This document shows, one piece after another, positions 47,508 through 55,124 of a DNA stretch of 64,000 bases. The stretch is taken from the NCBI RefSeq assembly GCF_026341825.1, contig NZ_JAPENY010000001.1, positions 310,001 through 374,000 on the forward strand, given 5' to 3'. Position 1 is the stretch's first letter. Each line of letters starts with the position of its first letter. The notes under the pieces are model-generated. The model saw only the letters and a program-made list of their open reading frames with translations, had not been told where the DNA came from and did no database searches. Made by a program: the position numbers and the translations under genes. The DNA comes from Streptomyces sp. NBC_00620 (GTDB taxonomy: Bacteria > Actinomycetota > Actinomycetes > Streptomycetales > Streptomycetaceae).

Positions 47508-49910
47508 CTGACTACGACTTTCCGCGATCTCGGGATCCTTTCCGAGACGGCCGAGGCCCTTGAGTCCGTCGGCATCATCAATCCCTTCCCCATCCAGGAG
47601 ATGACGCTCCCCGTTGCCCTCTCCGGCAGCGACGTCATCGGCCAGGCCAAGACCGGCACCGGCAAGACGCTGGGCTTCGGTCTCCCGCTCCTCGAGCGCG
47701 TCACCGTCCCCGCGGACGTCGAGGCCGGCCGGGCACAGCCCGAGCAGCTCACCGACGCCCCGCAGGCCCTCGTCGTCGTCCCGACGCGCGAGCTGTGCCA
47801 GCAGGTCACGAACGACCTGCTGACCGCGGGCAAGGTCCGCAACGTACGCGTTCTCGCCATCTACGGCGGCCGTGCGTACGAGCCGCAGGTCGAGGCGCTC
47901 AAGAAGGGCGTCGACGTCATCGTCGGCACCCCGGGCCGTCTGCTGGACCTCGCGGGCCAGAAGAAGCTCAACCTGAAGCACATCCGGGCGCTCGTCCTGG
48001 ACGAGGCCGACGAGATGCTCGACCTGGGCTTCCTGCCCGACGTCGAGAAGATCATGAACATGCTGCCGGCCCGCCGTCAGACGATGCTGTTCTCGGCGAC
48101 CATGCCGGGCGCGGTCATCGGCCTCGCGCGCCGCTACATGTCGCAGCCCACGCACATCCGCGCCACCTCGCCCGACGGCGAGGGCGCGACGGTCGCGAAC
48201 ACCGCGCAGTTCATCTACCGCGCGCACAACATGGACAAGCCCGAGCTCGTCGCACGCATACTGCAGGCCGACGGCCGCGGTCTCGCGATGGTCTTCTGCC
48301 GCACCAAGCGGACGGCGGCGGACCTCGCCGACCAGCTCCAGCAGCGCGGCTTCGCCTCCGGCGCGGTCCACGGCGACCTCGGCCAGGGCGCCCGCGAGCA
48401 GGCGCTGCGCGCCTTCCGCAACGGCAAGGTCGACGTCCTCGTCTGCACCGACGTCGCCGCCCGCGGCATCGACGTCGAGGGTGTCACCCACGTCATCAAC
48501 TACCAGTCCCCCGAGGACGAGAAGACGTACCTGCACCGCATCGGCCGTACGGGCCGCGCGGGCGCCAAGGGCATCGCCGTCACCCTCGTCGACTGGGACG
48601 ACATCCCTCGCTGGCAGCTCATCAACAAGGCGCTGGACCTGGGCTTCCCGGACCCGCCGGAGACGTACTCCACGTCCCCGCACCTCTTCGAGGAGCTGAA
48701 GATCCCGGCCGGCACCAAGGGTGTCCTGCCGCGCTCCGAGCGCACCCGCGCCGGCCTCGCGGCCGAGCAGGTCGAGGACCTCGGCGAGACCGGCGGCCGT
48801 GGTGGCCCGCGTGGCCGCGGTGGCCGTTCCGCCGCCCCGGCCGCCGCTGCGCCTGCCGTCGAGCGTGAGCGCCCGGCGCGCACGCCGCGCCGCCGCCGTC
48901 GTACGCGCAACGGCGCACCGATGGACGAGGCCGCCACGACTCCCGAGGTGACGACCGAGGCCGTCGCCGAGGCGACCCCGACCGTGACCGAGCCCCGCAC
49001 CCCGCGCCGCCGTCGCCGTACGCGCAACGGCGCGTCGGAGCCGGTCGCCGTGGCCGAGGCCGTTGCCGAGCCGTCGACCGCAGCGGCGGAGACCGCCGTG
49101 GCGACGGCCGAGGGCCTCACGGACGAGCCGGCCAAGCCGCGCCGCCGCCGCACCCGCAAGGCCGCGGAGCCGGTGGAAGCGACGGCCGAGAGCGTCGTGG
49201 CCGAAGCTGTCGCCGTCACCCAGGAAGCTGCCGAAGCCTCCGAAGCCCCCGAGGCCCCGGCCGCACCGCGCCGCCGCACCCGCAAGGTTGCGGAGACCGC
49301 GGTCGACACCGCTGAAGGCGTCACGGAGGCCGCGCCGCGGCGCCGTACCCGCAAGGTTGCGGAGACCGTGGTCGACACGGCGGAGGCCGTCACAGAGGCC
49401 CCCACCAAGCCGCGACGCACCCGCAAGGCCACAACCCCCGTGGCCGAAGCCACCACCGAGGCGGAGCCCAAGCCGCGCCGCACCCGCGCCAAGGCCACCA
49501 CCGAGGCGGCCGCCGAGGCCGCCGTGGACACGGCCGAAGCCGCTGAGGCCAAGCCGCGTCGTCGCACCCGTAAGGCCGCCACCGCGACCGTCGAGGCCGA
49601 GATTCCGGCCCAGACGGCCGAGGAGCCCGAGGCCGCGCCGCGCCGCCGTACCCGCAAGGTTGCGGAGACCGTGGTCGACACGGCGGAGGCCGTCACAGAG
49701 GCCCCCACCAAGCCGCGCCGCACCCGCAAGGCCACAACCCCCGCGGTCGAGGCCACCACCGAGGCGGAGCCCAAGCCGCGCCGCACCCGCGCCAAGGCCA
49801 CGACCGCCACCGCCGCGGCCGTCGATGCCGAGATCCCGGCCCAGACGGCCGAGTCGAAGCCCCGTCGGCGCACCCGCAAGGCCGCTGCTACGGAGCCCTC
49901 CGAGGGCTGA
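47508..49910 (+). CDS. DEAD-box RNA helicase with repetitive basic tail
   Basis: About 800 aa. Residues from TTTFRDLGILSETAEALESV are preceded by CTG (47508), with AGAGG 7 nt upstream; the nearest in-frame ATG codons (47406, 47277) lack an SD and would add family-atypical sequence, so a CTG start is proposed. Core motifs: Q motif NPFPIQEMTLP, AKTGTGKTLGF, PTRELCQQ, TPGRLLDLA, DEADEMLDLGF, SATMPG, TDVAARGIDVEGV, HRIGRTGRAG. From about residue 425 the tail is built of PRRRTRK blocks separated by acidic/Ala spacers. It acts in rRNA maturation and mRNA decay or cold adaptation by family analogy. Confidence 0.9.
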   Translation: MTTTFRDLGILSETAEALESVGIINPFPIQEMTLPVALSGSDVIGQAKTGTGKTLGFGLPLLERVTVPADVEAGRAQPEQLTDAPQALVVVPTRELCQQVTNDLLTAGKVRNVRVLAIYGGRAYEPQVEALKKGVDVIVGTPGRLLDLAGQKKLNLKHIRALVLDEADEMLDLGFLPDVEKIMNMLPARRQTMLFSATMPGAVIGLARRYMSQPTHIRATSPDGEGATVANTAQFIYRAHNMDKPELVARILQADGRGLAMVFCRTKRTAADLADQLQQRGFASGAVHGDLGQGAREQALRAFRNGKVDVLVCTDVAARGIDVEGVTHVINYQSPEDEKTYLHRIGRTGRAGAKGIAVTLVDWDDIPRWQLINKALDLGFPDPPETYSTSPHLFEELKIPAGTKGVLPRSERTRAGLAAEQVEDLGETGGRGGPRGRGGRSAAPAAAAPAVERERPARTPRRRRRTRNGAPMDEAATTPEVTTEAVAEATPTVTEPRTPRRRRRTRNGASEPVAVAEAVAEPSTAAAETAVATAEGLTDEPAKPRRRRTRKAAEPVEATAESVVAEAVAVTQEAAEASEAPEAPAAPRRRTRKVAETAVDTAEGVTEAAPRRRTRKVAETVVDTAEAVTEAPTKPRRTRKATTPVAEATTEAEPKPRRTRAKATTEAAAEAAVDTAEAAEAKPRRRTRKAATATVEAEIPAQTAEEPEAAPRRRTRKVAETVVDTAEAVTEAPTKPRRTRKATTPAVEATTEAEPKPRRTRAKATTATAAAVDAEIPAQTAESKPRRRTRKAAATEPSEG
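49341..49743 (+). repeat. 100-bp direct duplication within the helicase tail
   Basis: 49341-49440 and 49644-49743 are identical except for one base, an offset of 303 bp (101 codons). They encode VAETVVDTAEAVTEAPTKPR and the following TRK block. Both copies continue into an EAEPKPRRTRAKATT unit. Intragenic recombination between them would delete 101 residues in frame. Confidence 0.9.
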
Positions 49911-49926
49911 TCTCCCGCCCTTGCCC

Positions 49927-49963
49927 GATGGCCCGGTCCCACCTCGCGTGGGGCCGGGCCATC
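49927..49963 (+). terminator. intrinsic terminator after the DEAD-box helicase
   Basis: GATGGCCCGG-TCCCAC and GTGGG-GCCGGGCCATC form a 15-16-bp stem with a 5-nt loop, beginning 16 bp after the stop codon. Confidence 0.8.
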
Positions 49964-50011
49964 GGCGTTCCCTGCGGGCCGCCTCCCGGGCTGGCGTAAG
50001 GGATGGTCTTT

Positions 50012-50105
50012 CGCCCCCTCCGCCCCTACCCAACCCGTACCTGGGGGCTCCGCCCCCAGACCCCCGTTCGCCCGAAGGGCTCGTCCTCAAACGCCGGACG
50101 GGCTG
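50012..50105. repeat. inverted copy of the 3338-3440 intergenic repeat
   Basis: It contains CTGGGGGC-TCC-GCCCCCAG (50041-50059), CGCCCGAAGGGCTCGTCCTC and AAACGCCGGACGGGCTG. This is the reverse complement of the element at 3338-3440, down to the GGGTAGGGGCGGAGGGGG tail. It confirms a dispersed repeat. Confidence 0.8.
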
Positions 50106-50240
50106 GAGATACCTGACCCGGGCTGAAAGCGCAGCCCCCGCGGGTGGGTGGGGGATCGGGACGGCACCGCCCCGCCCACCGGACGCCGTAGGCGTTCGAG
50201 GAGCGGGCCCCCACCGGACACCCCGCAGCCGCCCACCGGC

Positions 50241-50367
50241 GTGGGTCGGGGGCGTGCCGGTACGTCCAAAGCCCGTCGCGTACGTTCGCGTCACCGGACG
50301 CTTCCCTACCCGGCCAACGTCTGATCCGGCGGCGACGGGCGGACGTACCGGCACGCCCCCGACCCAC
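50241..50367. repeat. large intergenic palindrome (36-bp stem, 127 bp overall)
   Basis: 50241-50267 is the exact reverse complement of 50341-50367 (27 bp). After a 3-nt AAA bulge, GCCCGTCGC (50271-50279) pairs with GCGACGGGC (50332-50340). A further ACGTT/AACGT pairing lies inside. Motifs CCCACCGGAC recur around it. It lies between the helicase terminator/repeat and an alpha/beta hydrolase gene; the 49911-50408 gap has no supported gene. MITE-like element, structured RNA or protein-binding cruciform are all possible. Confidence 0.7.
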
Positions 50368-50408
50368 CCACCGGACAGCAGGCGCCCCCCTCCGGATAGC
50401 CTCAGCCC

Positions 50409-51281
50409 ATGAGCAGGCCCATCACCTTCACCCCTCCCGCCGGCGCCCACGCCCACCGGCTCCAGACCGCGCGCGGCGAATTCGCCGTACTCGAAGCGGC
50501 AGCGCAGGGGCACCAGCGAGGGACCGTGCTCTTTCTGCCAGGGTTCACCGGCAGCAAGGAGGATTTCATCTCGCTGCACGAACCGCTCGCCGCGGACGGC
50601 TACCGCACGGTGGCCGTGGACGGCCGGGGCCAGTACGAGTCCCCCGGCCCACGGGACGACGAATCGGCGTACGCGCAGGGCGAGTTGGCAAGGGACGTCC
50701 TCGCCCAGGCGGACGCGGTAGGCACCCCCGTACACCTCGTAGGCCACTCCCTCGGCGGCCAGATCGCCCGCGCAGCCGTACTCCTGAACCCGGCCCCCTT
50801 CGTCTCCCTGACGCTCATCGCCTCGGGCCCCGCCCAGATCTCCGCCTCCCAGCAGCAGCGCGTCAAACTGCTCCGGGACGCGCTCACCGTGATGGACATG
50901 GCCCAGGTGTGGGAGGCGATCCAGGCGATGGAGCCGCCCGAGGACACCGACACCGGCGACCTCGACACGGGCCTCGACGACCGTGCCGACCTACGGCGCC
51001 GCTGGCTGGGCAACAGCCCCGCCCAGCTCATCGCGACCGGCCGCCAGCTGTGCACCGAGCCGGACCGCGTCGCCGAACTGGCAGCCGTCCCCCTGCCGAA
51101 GCACGTCCTGTCCGGCGACGAGGACAACACCTGGCCGCTCCCGCTCCTCGACGAGATGGCCGTACGCCTCAACGCCCGCCGCACGGTCGTCCACGGCTCG
51201 GAGCACTCCCCGAACACGGACCGCCCGGAGCAGACGGCCCGCGCCCTCGCAGACTTCTGGAACGACATCCAAGGACGCTAG
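50409..51281 (+). CDS. alpha/beta hydrolase fold protein
   Basis: A protein of 290 aa. Oxyanion GTVLFLPGFTGSKEDFISLH, nucleophile elbow HLVGHSLGGQIARAAVLL, acid VLSGDEDNTWPLPLLDEM and His HGSEHSPNTDRPE are all present. No signal peptide. Its TAG stop lies inside CTAG, a palindrome shared with the stop of the convergent NYN gene, so the two coding regions overlap by 4 bp. The upstream palindrome at 50241-50367 lies within its promoter region. Substrate unknown. Confidence 0.88.
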   Translation: MSRPITFTPPAGAHAHRLQTARGEFAVLEAAAQGHQRGTVLFLPGFTGSKEDFISLHEPLAADGYRTVAVDGRGQYESPGPRDDESAYAQGELARDVLAQADAVGTPVHLVGHSLGGQIARAAVLLNPAPFVSLTLIASGPAQISASQQQRVKLLRDALTVMDMAQVWEAIQAMEPPEDTDTGDLDTGLDDRADLRRRWLGNSPAQLIATGRQLCTEPDRVAELAAVPLPKHVLSGDEDNTWPLPLLDEMAVRLNARRTVVHGSEHSPNTDRPEQTARALADFWNDIQGR

Positions 51282-52183
51282 TACTGCGCCCGCAGGTGCT
51301 CCCAGAACCCGTCCCGCAGCGCCCGCCGCAGATCCGCCTGCCCCCGCAGGGAGTACTGCAGCAGTCCCTCCGCCTCGACCAGCAGATCCTGGTCGACCGA
51401 GCCGGGCAGATACGGATGCCCGGGCAGCAGGTCGACCAGCGCCTCCCGCCCCCGCGCGGCCAGCCACTTCGCGGCGACCTGCGCGCCCACGAACCGCACG
51501 TCGTCGCGCGTGGGCCGGGCCGCCGCCGTCGCGTCGTACGTGGCGCCGGTCCGCCGTGCCACGTACGGCTTGAAGAAGTCGAGGTCGAAGGTCCGCTGGC
51601 TGTCGACCTCCCAGAGCAGCGGCTCGGCCTGGTTGCGGCCCTCCGGCGCCTCGATGCCCCAGAGGTGGACCCGCGCCCCGTACCCCTGCGCCGCCTCGAC
51701 CGCGGACACCAGGTCCTCGTCGCCGCCGAGCAGCGCGGCGTCGCTGATGGCGCGGTGCCGGGCGAGGGACTCCAAGTCCGACCTGATGAGTGAATCGACG
51801 CCCTTCTGCTGGTTGTTGGCGTTCAGGTTGCCCAACCGCACCTTGACGTCGGGCAGTTCGGCGATGGACTGCTGTTCCGCCGTGTGGATACGGCGCCGCG
51901 CGCCGTCGTACCAGTACACCCGGAGCAGCCTGCTGTCCGCGAAAATCGTGCGGGCCCGGTCGATGAGCGCCTCGATGAGACCTTCGGTGTCCAGGTCGAA
52001 GGAGCGACGGTCCTCGGTCCCGGCGACAAGCCGACCGGCGGCCGCGTACAGATATCCGGCGTCGACGAAGATCGCATGCGTGGAAGGCGTCTTCGCCACC
52101 TCGGCGAGCATGCGCTGGAGCAGCTCGTTGGTGCGGTCGATGCGGGCGCCGAGCGCCACGAGGTCGTCGTTCATCGCCTCCAT
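51278..52183 (-). CDS. NYN-domain (PIN-like) nuclease-related protein
   Basis: A protein of 301 aa (MEAMNDDLVALGARIDRTNE); a second ATG at 52174 is three codons downstream. The NYN domain occupies residues about 35-200: AIFVDAGYLYAAAG (first Asp), VYWYDGARRRIHTAEQQ, RLGNLNANNQQKGVDSLIRS (conserved KGVD), and ALLGGDEDLVSAVEAAQGYG (second acidic cluster). These acidic residues form a metal-dependent RNase-like site. The C-terminal 90 residues lack a recognised domain. RNA processing or decay is likely by family. Confidence 0.87.
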   Translation of the reverse strand: MEAMNDDLVALGARIDRTNELLQRMLAEVAKTPSTHAIFVDAGYLYAAAGRLVAGTEDRRSFDLDTEGLIEALIDRARTIFADSRLLRVYWYDGARRRIHTAEQQSIAELPDVKVRLGNLNANNQQKGVDSLIRSDLESLARHRAISDAALLGGDEDLVSAVEAAQGYGARVHLWGIEAPEGRNQAEPLLWEVDSQRTFDLDFFKPYVARRTGATYDATAAARPTRDDVRFVGAQVAAKWLAARGREALVDLLPGHPYLPGSVDQDLLVEAEGLLQYSLRGQADLRRALRDGFWEHLRAQY

Positions 52184-52280
52184 TGTCCCGGCGGTCACGC
52201 TTCGAACACAACCGGTCCCGGTCAGTCCGCCACACACCCCGTCAGTCACCCCGCCAAACCGCCCAGCTACCCACAGGTAA

Positions 52281-52308
52281 TTAGCTTCTCGAAAAATTTC
52301 CTTAGCGT
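52281..52308 (+). promoter_or_regulatory. candidate promoter in an AT-rich pocket
   Basis: TTAGCT (52281-52286), a 16-bp spacer and TAGCGT (52303-52308) lie in an unusually AT-rich stretch for this DNA (CTCGAAAAATTTCC). Orientation fits the 50-aa gene at 52427. The -35 match is moderate. Confidence 0.35.
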
Positions 52309-52426
52309 AGGGAATGTTTGTAACACGCATCCCGTTGAATCCGTATGGAGCGAGGGGCGCCGATGCCTCACGCACCACACACAAGTAGTTCTCCTCAGGA
52401 GGATGACCAGACGAAGGGAGAAGCCC

Positions 52427-52579
52427 ATGCGCTTCGAAATCATGCGACTTGACGATGTCGACGGAACCCCCGTGGACAGCACCGTCGTAGACGCCGCCTC
52501 CGTCAACCGGATCGTTCAGCAGGCCGCCGCCATAGGACAGCGCCTCTGGATCCGCCCGGCCGACTCATCCGCTTCATAA
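52427..52579 (+). CDS. 50-aa conserved Streptomyces small protein
   Basis: MRFEIMRLDDVDGTPVDSTV ... VNRIVQQAAAIGQRLWIRPA. SD AAGGGAG 7 nt before the ATG. A perfect 17-bp terminator starts 15 bp after the stop, and an AT-rich candidate promoter lies about 120 bp upstream, so this is a complete small monocistronic unit. I recall similar short proteins in other Streptomyces but know no function. Confidence 0.75.
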   Translation: MRFEIMRLDDVDGTPVDSTVVDAASVNRIVQQAAAIGQRLWIRPADSSAS

Positions 52580-52594
52580 CACGCGGACAGACTT

Positions 52595-52632
52595 CAGAGC
52601 CCCGCACGGCAACCATGCCGTGCGGGGCTCTG
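52595..52632. terminator. bidirectional terminator between the small gene and marC
   Basis: A perfect 17-bp stem (52595-52611/52616-52632, core GAGCCCCGCACGGCA) and a 4-nt loop, between convergent genes. Confidence 0.9.
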
Positions 52633-52651
52633 CACATGTGGGCGCGACCGC

Positions 52652-53257
52652 TCAACTCCCCTGGATAACCTGCGTGACCCCGTTGATGATCTGCTGAACC
52701 GCGATCGCCGACAGCATCATGCCCGCGAGCCGCGTCACCAGCACCACACCGCCGTCCTTGATGACGCGGATGATCAGCAGCGAGTACCGCATCACGATCC
52801 ACAGCACGACGTGGATGGCGAGGATCGCGACCCACACGGACACCTGCGTGGCGACACTGTCGGCCTTCTGCACCGCAAGGATCACCGACACGATCGCGCC
52901 GGGACCCGCGAGCAGCGGCATGCCCAGCGGTACGAGGGCGACGTTGACGTCCTTGGTCTGCTTCGGCTCGTCGGTCTTGCCGGTCAGCAGGTCGAGGGCG
53001 ATCAGCAGGAGCAGCAGGCCGCCCGCGATCATCAGCGCGGGCACGGACACATGCAGGTAGTTCAGGATCTGGTGCCCGAGCAGCCCGAACACGGCGATCA
53101 CTCCGCCGGCCACGCAGACGGCCTGGAAGGCCATCCGCTTCTGCACCTTGGCGGGGCGGCCCGCGGTGAGCGCGAGGAAGATCGGGGTGATCCCGGGGGG
53201 ATCCATGATCACGAAGAGGGTGAGGAAGAGGGAGCCGAAGACGGCGACGTCGAACAT
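52652..53257 (-). CDS. MarC family inner-membrane protein
   Basis: A protein of 201 aa with six membrane spans. Characteristic MarC segments: FGSLFLTLFVIMDPPGITPI, FLALTAG, AGGLLLLLIALDLLTGK, ALVPLGMPLLAGPGAIVSVI and LTRLAGMMLSAIAVQQIING. Once thought to mediate multiple antibiotic resistance, MarC has no confirmed function. It lies 60 bp downstream of the PHP gene and probably shares its transcript. The start ATG is well placed at the first transmembrane helix. Confidence 0.92.
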   Translation of the reverse strand: MFDVAVFGSLFLTLFVIMDPPGITPIFLALTAGRPAKVQKRMAFQAVCVAGGVIAVFGLLGHQILNYLHVSVPALMIAGGLLLLLIALDLLTGKTDEPKQTKDVNVALVPLGMPLLAGPGAIVSVILAVQKADSVATQVSVWVAILAIHVVLWIVMRYSLLIIRVIKDGGVVLVTRLAGMMLSAIAVQQIINGVTQVIQGS

Positions 53258-53317
53258 GGGTGAGGCCTTGCGTGTATTGAGCGGGAAAACCAGAAAGAGC
53301 GAAACCAGGGAGGGGAA

Positions 53318-54184
53318 CTACACGCCCTGGTTCCCGCCCGCCCCCGGCACCGGAAACGCCCCGGTGGCGCGCCGAGTGATCTCTCCGTACACCTCGGGAT
53401 CGGTCGTGAACTCCCCGAGCAGGCACGTCTTGCGGCTGCCGTGATAGTCGCTGGACCCGGTGGGCAGCAGCCCCAGTTCGGCCGCGAGCCCCCGCAGCCG
53501 CGCCCGAGTCTCCGGCTCGTGGTCCATGTGGTCCACCTCGATGCCGTCGAGCCCCGCGGCCGCGAGCTCCGCGATCGCGGACTCCGGCACGGTCCGGCCC
53601 CGCTTGGCGGCGGCCGGATGCGCGAAGACGGCAACGCCGCCCGCACCCTTGATCAGCCGGATCGCCTCGAAGGGGTCGGTCTCGTGCTTCTCGACGAAGG
53701 CCCGACCCCCGTCGGACAGCCACTGCTCGGTGAAGGCGTCGTTCACGGTCGGTACGACACCGAGCTCGACCAGCGCGGAGGCGATATGGGGCCGTCCCAC
53801 CGAACCGTCGCCCGCGATGCGCGCCACCTGAGCCCAGGTGATCGGCACGCCGAGCTCCCGAAGCCTGGCGATCATGCCCTGGGCGCGCGGCGTCCGGTCG
53901 TCCCGTACGAGTTCGCGCTCGGCGAGCAGCTCGGGCTCCTCGGGGTCGAAGAGGTAGGCCAGCATGTGCATGCTGACGCCGTCCAGGCGGCAGGAGAGCT
54001 CGGCCCCGGTGACCAGCGTCAGCCCGGCAGGCAGCGCGTCGATCGCGTCGGCGTACCCGCGGGTCGTGTCGTGGTCGGTCAGCGCGACGACGTCCAGACC
54101 GGCGGCGGCAGCGTTGCGGACCAGCTCGGCCGGGGTGTCCGTACCGTCGGAGGCGGTGGAGTGGGCGTGCAGATCGATGCGCAC
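53318..54184 (-). CDS. PHP-domain metal-dependent phosphoesterase
   Basis: A protein of 288 aa from the GTG at 54184, SD AGGAG 7 nt upstream. Metal ligands of the PHP family: RIDLHAHSTASDGTDTP (HxH), VALTDHDTTRG, TGAELSC (Glu), MHMLAYLFD, VFAHPAAAKRG, GSSDYHGSRK (DxH). It is similar to the YciV/RnaAM 5'-3' exonuclease or 3',5'-nucleotide bisphosphate phosphatase group. It is upstream of marC on the same strand. Confidence 0.9.
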   Translation of the reverse strand: MRIDLHAHSTASDGTDTPAELVRNAAAAGLDVVALTDHDTTRGYADAIDALPAGLTLVTGAELSCRLDGVSMHMLAYLFDPEEPELLAERELVRDDRTPRAQGMIARLRELGVPITWAQVARIAGDGSVGRPHIASALVELGVVPTVNDAFTEQWLSDGGRAFVEKHETDPFEAIRLIKGAGGVAVFAHPAAAKRGRTVPESAIAELAAAGLDGIEVDHMDHEPETRARLRGLAAELGLLPTGSSDYHGSRKTCLLGEFTTDPEVYGEITRRATGAFPVPGAGGNQGV

Positions 54185-54299
54185 TCGCGGACTCCTGGCG
54201 ATGACGGGACGGAAGGGGACACCCAAGGATAACGGGAATCCAGCCTTCCCCTGTCACACCCGCACCTGGGCTGCGCCCCCTACGAACCGCCTGTGAGCC

Positions 54300-54941
54300 C
54301 TACGGTTCAAGAATCCGCGGCGACAACGCCCCACAAGGCAGCAGATCGACCTCGGCGCCCGCGTCCCGCAGATCCGTCAGCACGAGCTCGTCGTACATCA
54401 GCAGCCCCGACTGCTCGGGCCACACGACCGCCCACAGCCACAGCCCGCGCGCCTCGCCCGCGAAGACGGCGCGGTCGTCGGGGGCGCCGGCCACATGCCA
54501 GAGGGGGGTGGGGCGGCCGGCCGCGAGGACCTTCGCCTGGGGCGGTTTCTCGACGCTCATGTACGGGCCGGGGTCGGGCCCGTCGACACCCGCGTACCGC
54601 GCGCCGAGGCCGACGCCGAGCTCCTCGGCGATGAGGACCAGCTCCCCTATGCCGCCGAGCGGTCCGGGTCCGGAGCAGGCGACGGCGGTCGCGCGCCCGC
54701 CGCTGCGGTCGTCACCGGCGAAGGCCGCGCCGGTGAACAGCCATCCGACCGGCAGTGGCCACGGCATCCACACCGGCACCCGGGCACGGTGCACCACTAC
54801 ACCGAGGGCCTCGACGCTGGGCGGGATCACGGGCTGCAGCGGGTGCACGGTCCCGTGCACATCGCACTGCCAGGAGTCGGCAAAGAGGCCGGGAGCCCTG
54901 ACCCGGCCACCACACTTCGGGCAACTGGGTTCGCCCCTCAT
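54300..54941 (-). CDS. DUF6758-type zinc-ribbon protein, unknown function
   Basis: A protein of 213 aa from the ATG at 54941. An N-terminal ribbon MRGEPSCPKCGGRVRAPGLF has CxxC plus a further Cys/His (WQCDVHGTVHP). The rest is a compact domain of short hydrophobic strands (VPVWMPWPLPVGWLFTGAAF) that is conserved in Streptomyces. No catalytic motif is seen. It is upstream of the PHP gene on the same strand, 115 bp apart, and divergent from the MFS transporter. Confidence 0.8.
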   Translation of the reverse strand: MRGEPSCPKCGGRVRAPGLFADSWQCDVHGTVHPLQPVIPPSVEALGVVVHRARVPVWMPWPLPVGWLFTGAAFAGDDRSGGRATAVACSGPGPLGGIGELVLIAEELGVGLGARYAGVDGPDPGPYMSVEKPPQAKVLAAGRPTPLWHVAGAPDDRAVFAGEARGLWLWAVVWPEQSGLLMYDELVLTDLRDAGAEVDLLPCGALSPRILEP

Positions 54942-55045
54942 AGAGCCCAACGGTCCTCCCCGTCCTTCGCCGCGTCAAGGACGATCACCCGTCCGGCGTG
55001 TGCACATCACCCGGGACCGCTCCGGCCGTCACCCCGGAAAACTAG

Positions 55046-55081
55046 ATGCATCTTGCATTATTTAGTCGACCTAACTAATAT
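55046..55081 (+). promoter_or_regulatory. MFS promoter with embedded operator
   Basis: -35 TTGCAT (55053-55058), a 17-bp spacer and -10 TAATAT (55076-55081). Between them the dyad TTAGT-CGACCTA-ACTAA (55062-55078) fills the spacer, and ATGCA-TCT-TGCAT (55046-55058) covers -35. A small dimeric repressor of MarR or TetR type would block this promoter directly. SD GAGGA serves the ATG at 55125. Confidence 0.65.
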
Positions 55082-55124
55082 ATGTATACGCCAACGATCT
55101 GGTCGAGGACTGCGAGGACCACAC

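Noticed and set aside
46368..50747. 1459-codon open frame on the minus strand across the DEAD-box helicase
   Set aside because: Only its last 253 codons (the ferritin-like gene) are real. The rest is antisense to the helicase and is low-complexity Arg/Gly/Leu sequence produced by G+C-rich codons read backwards.
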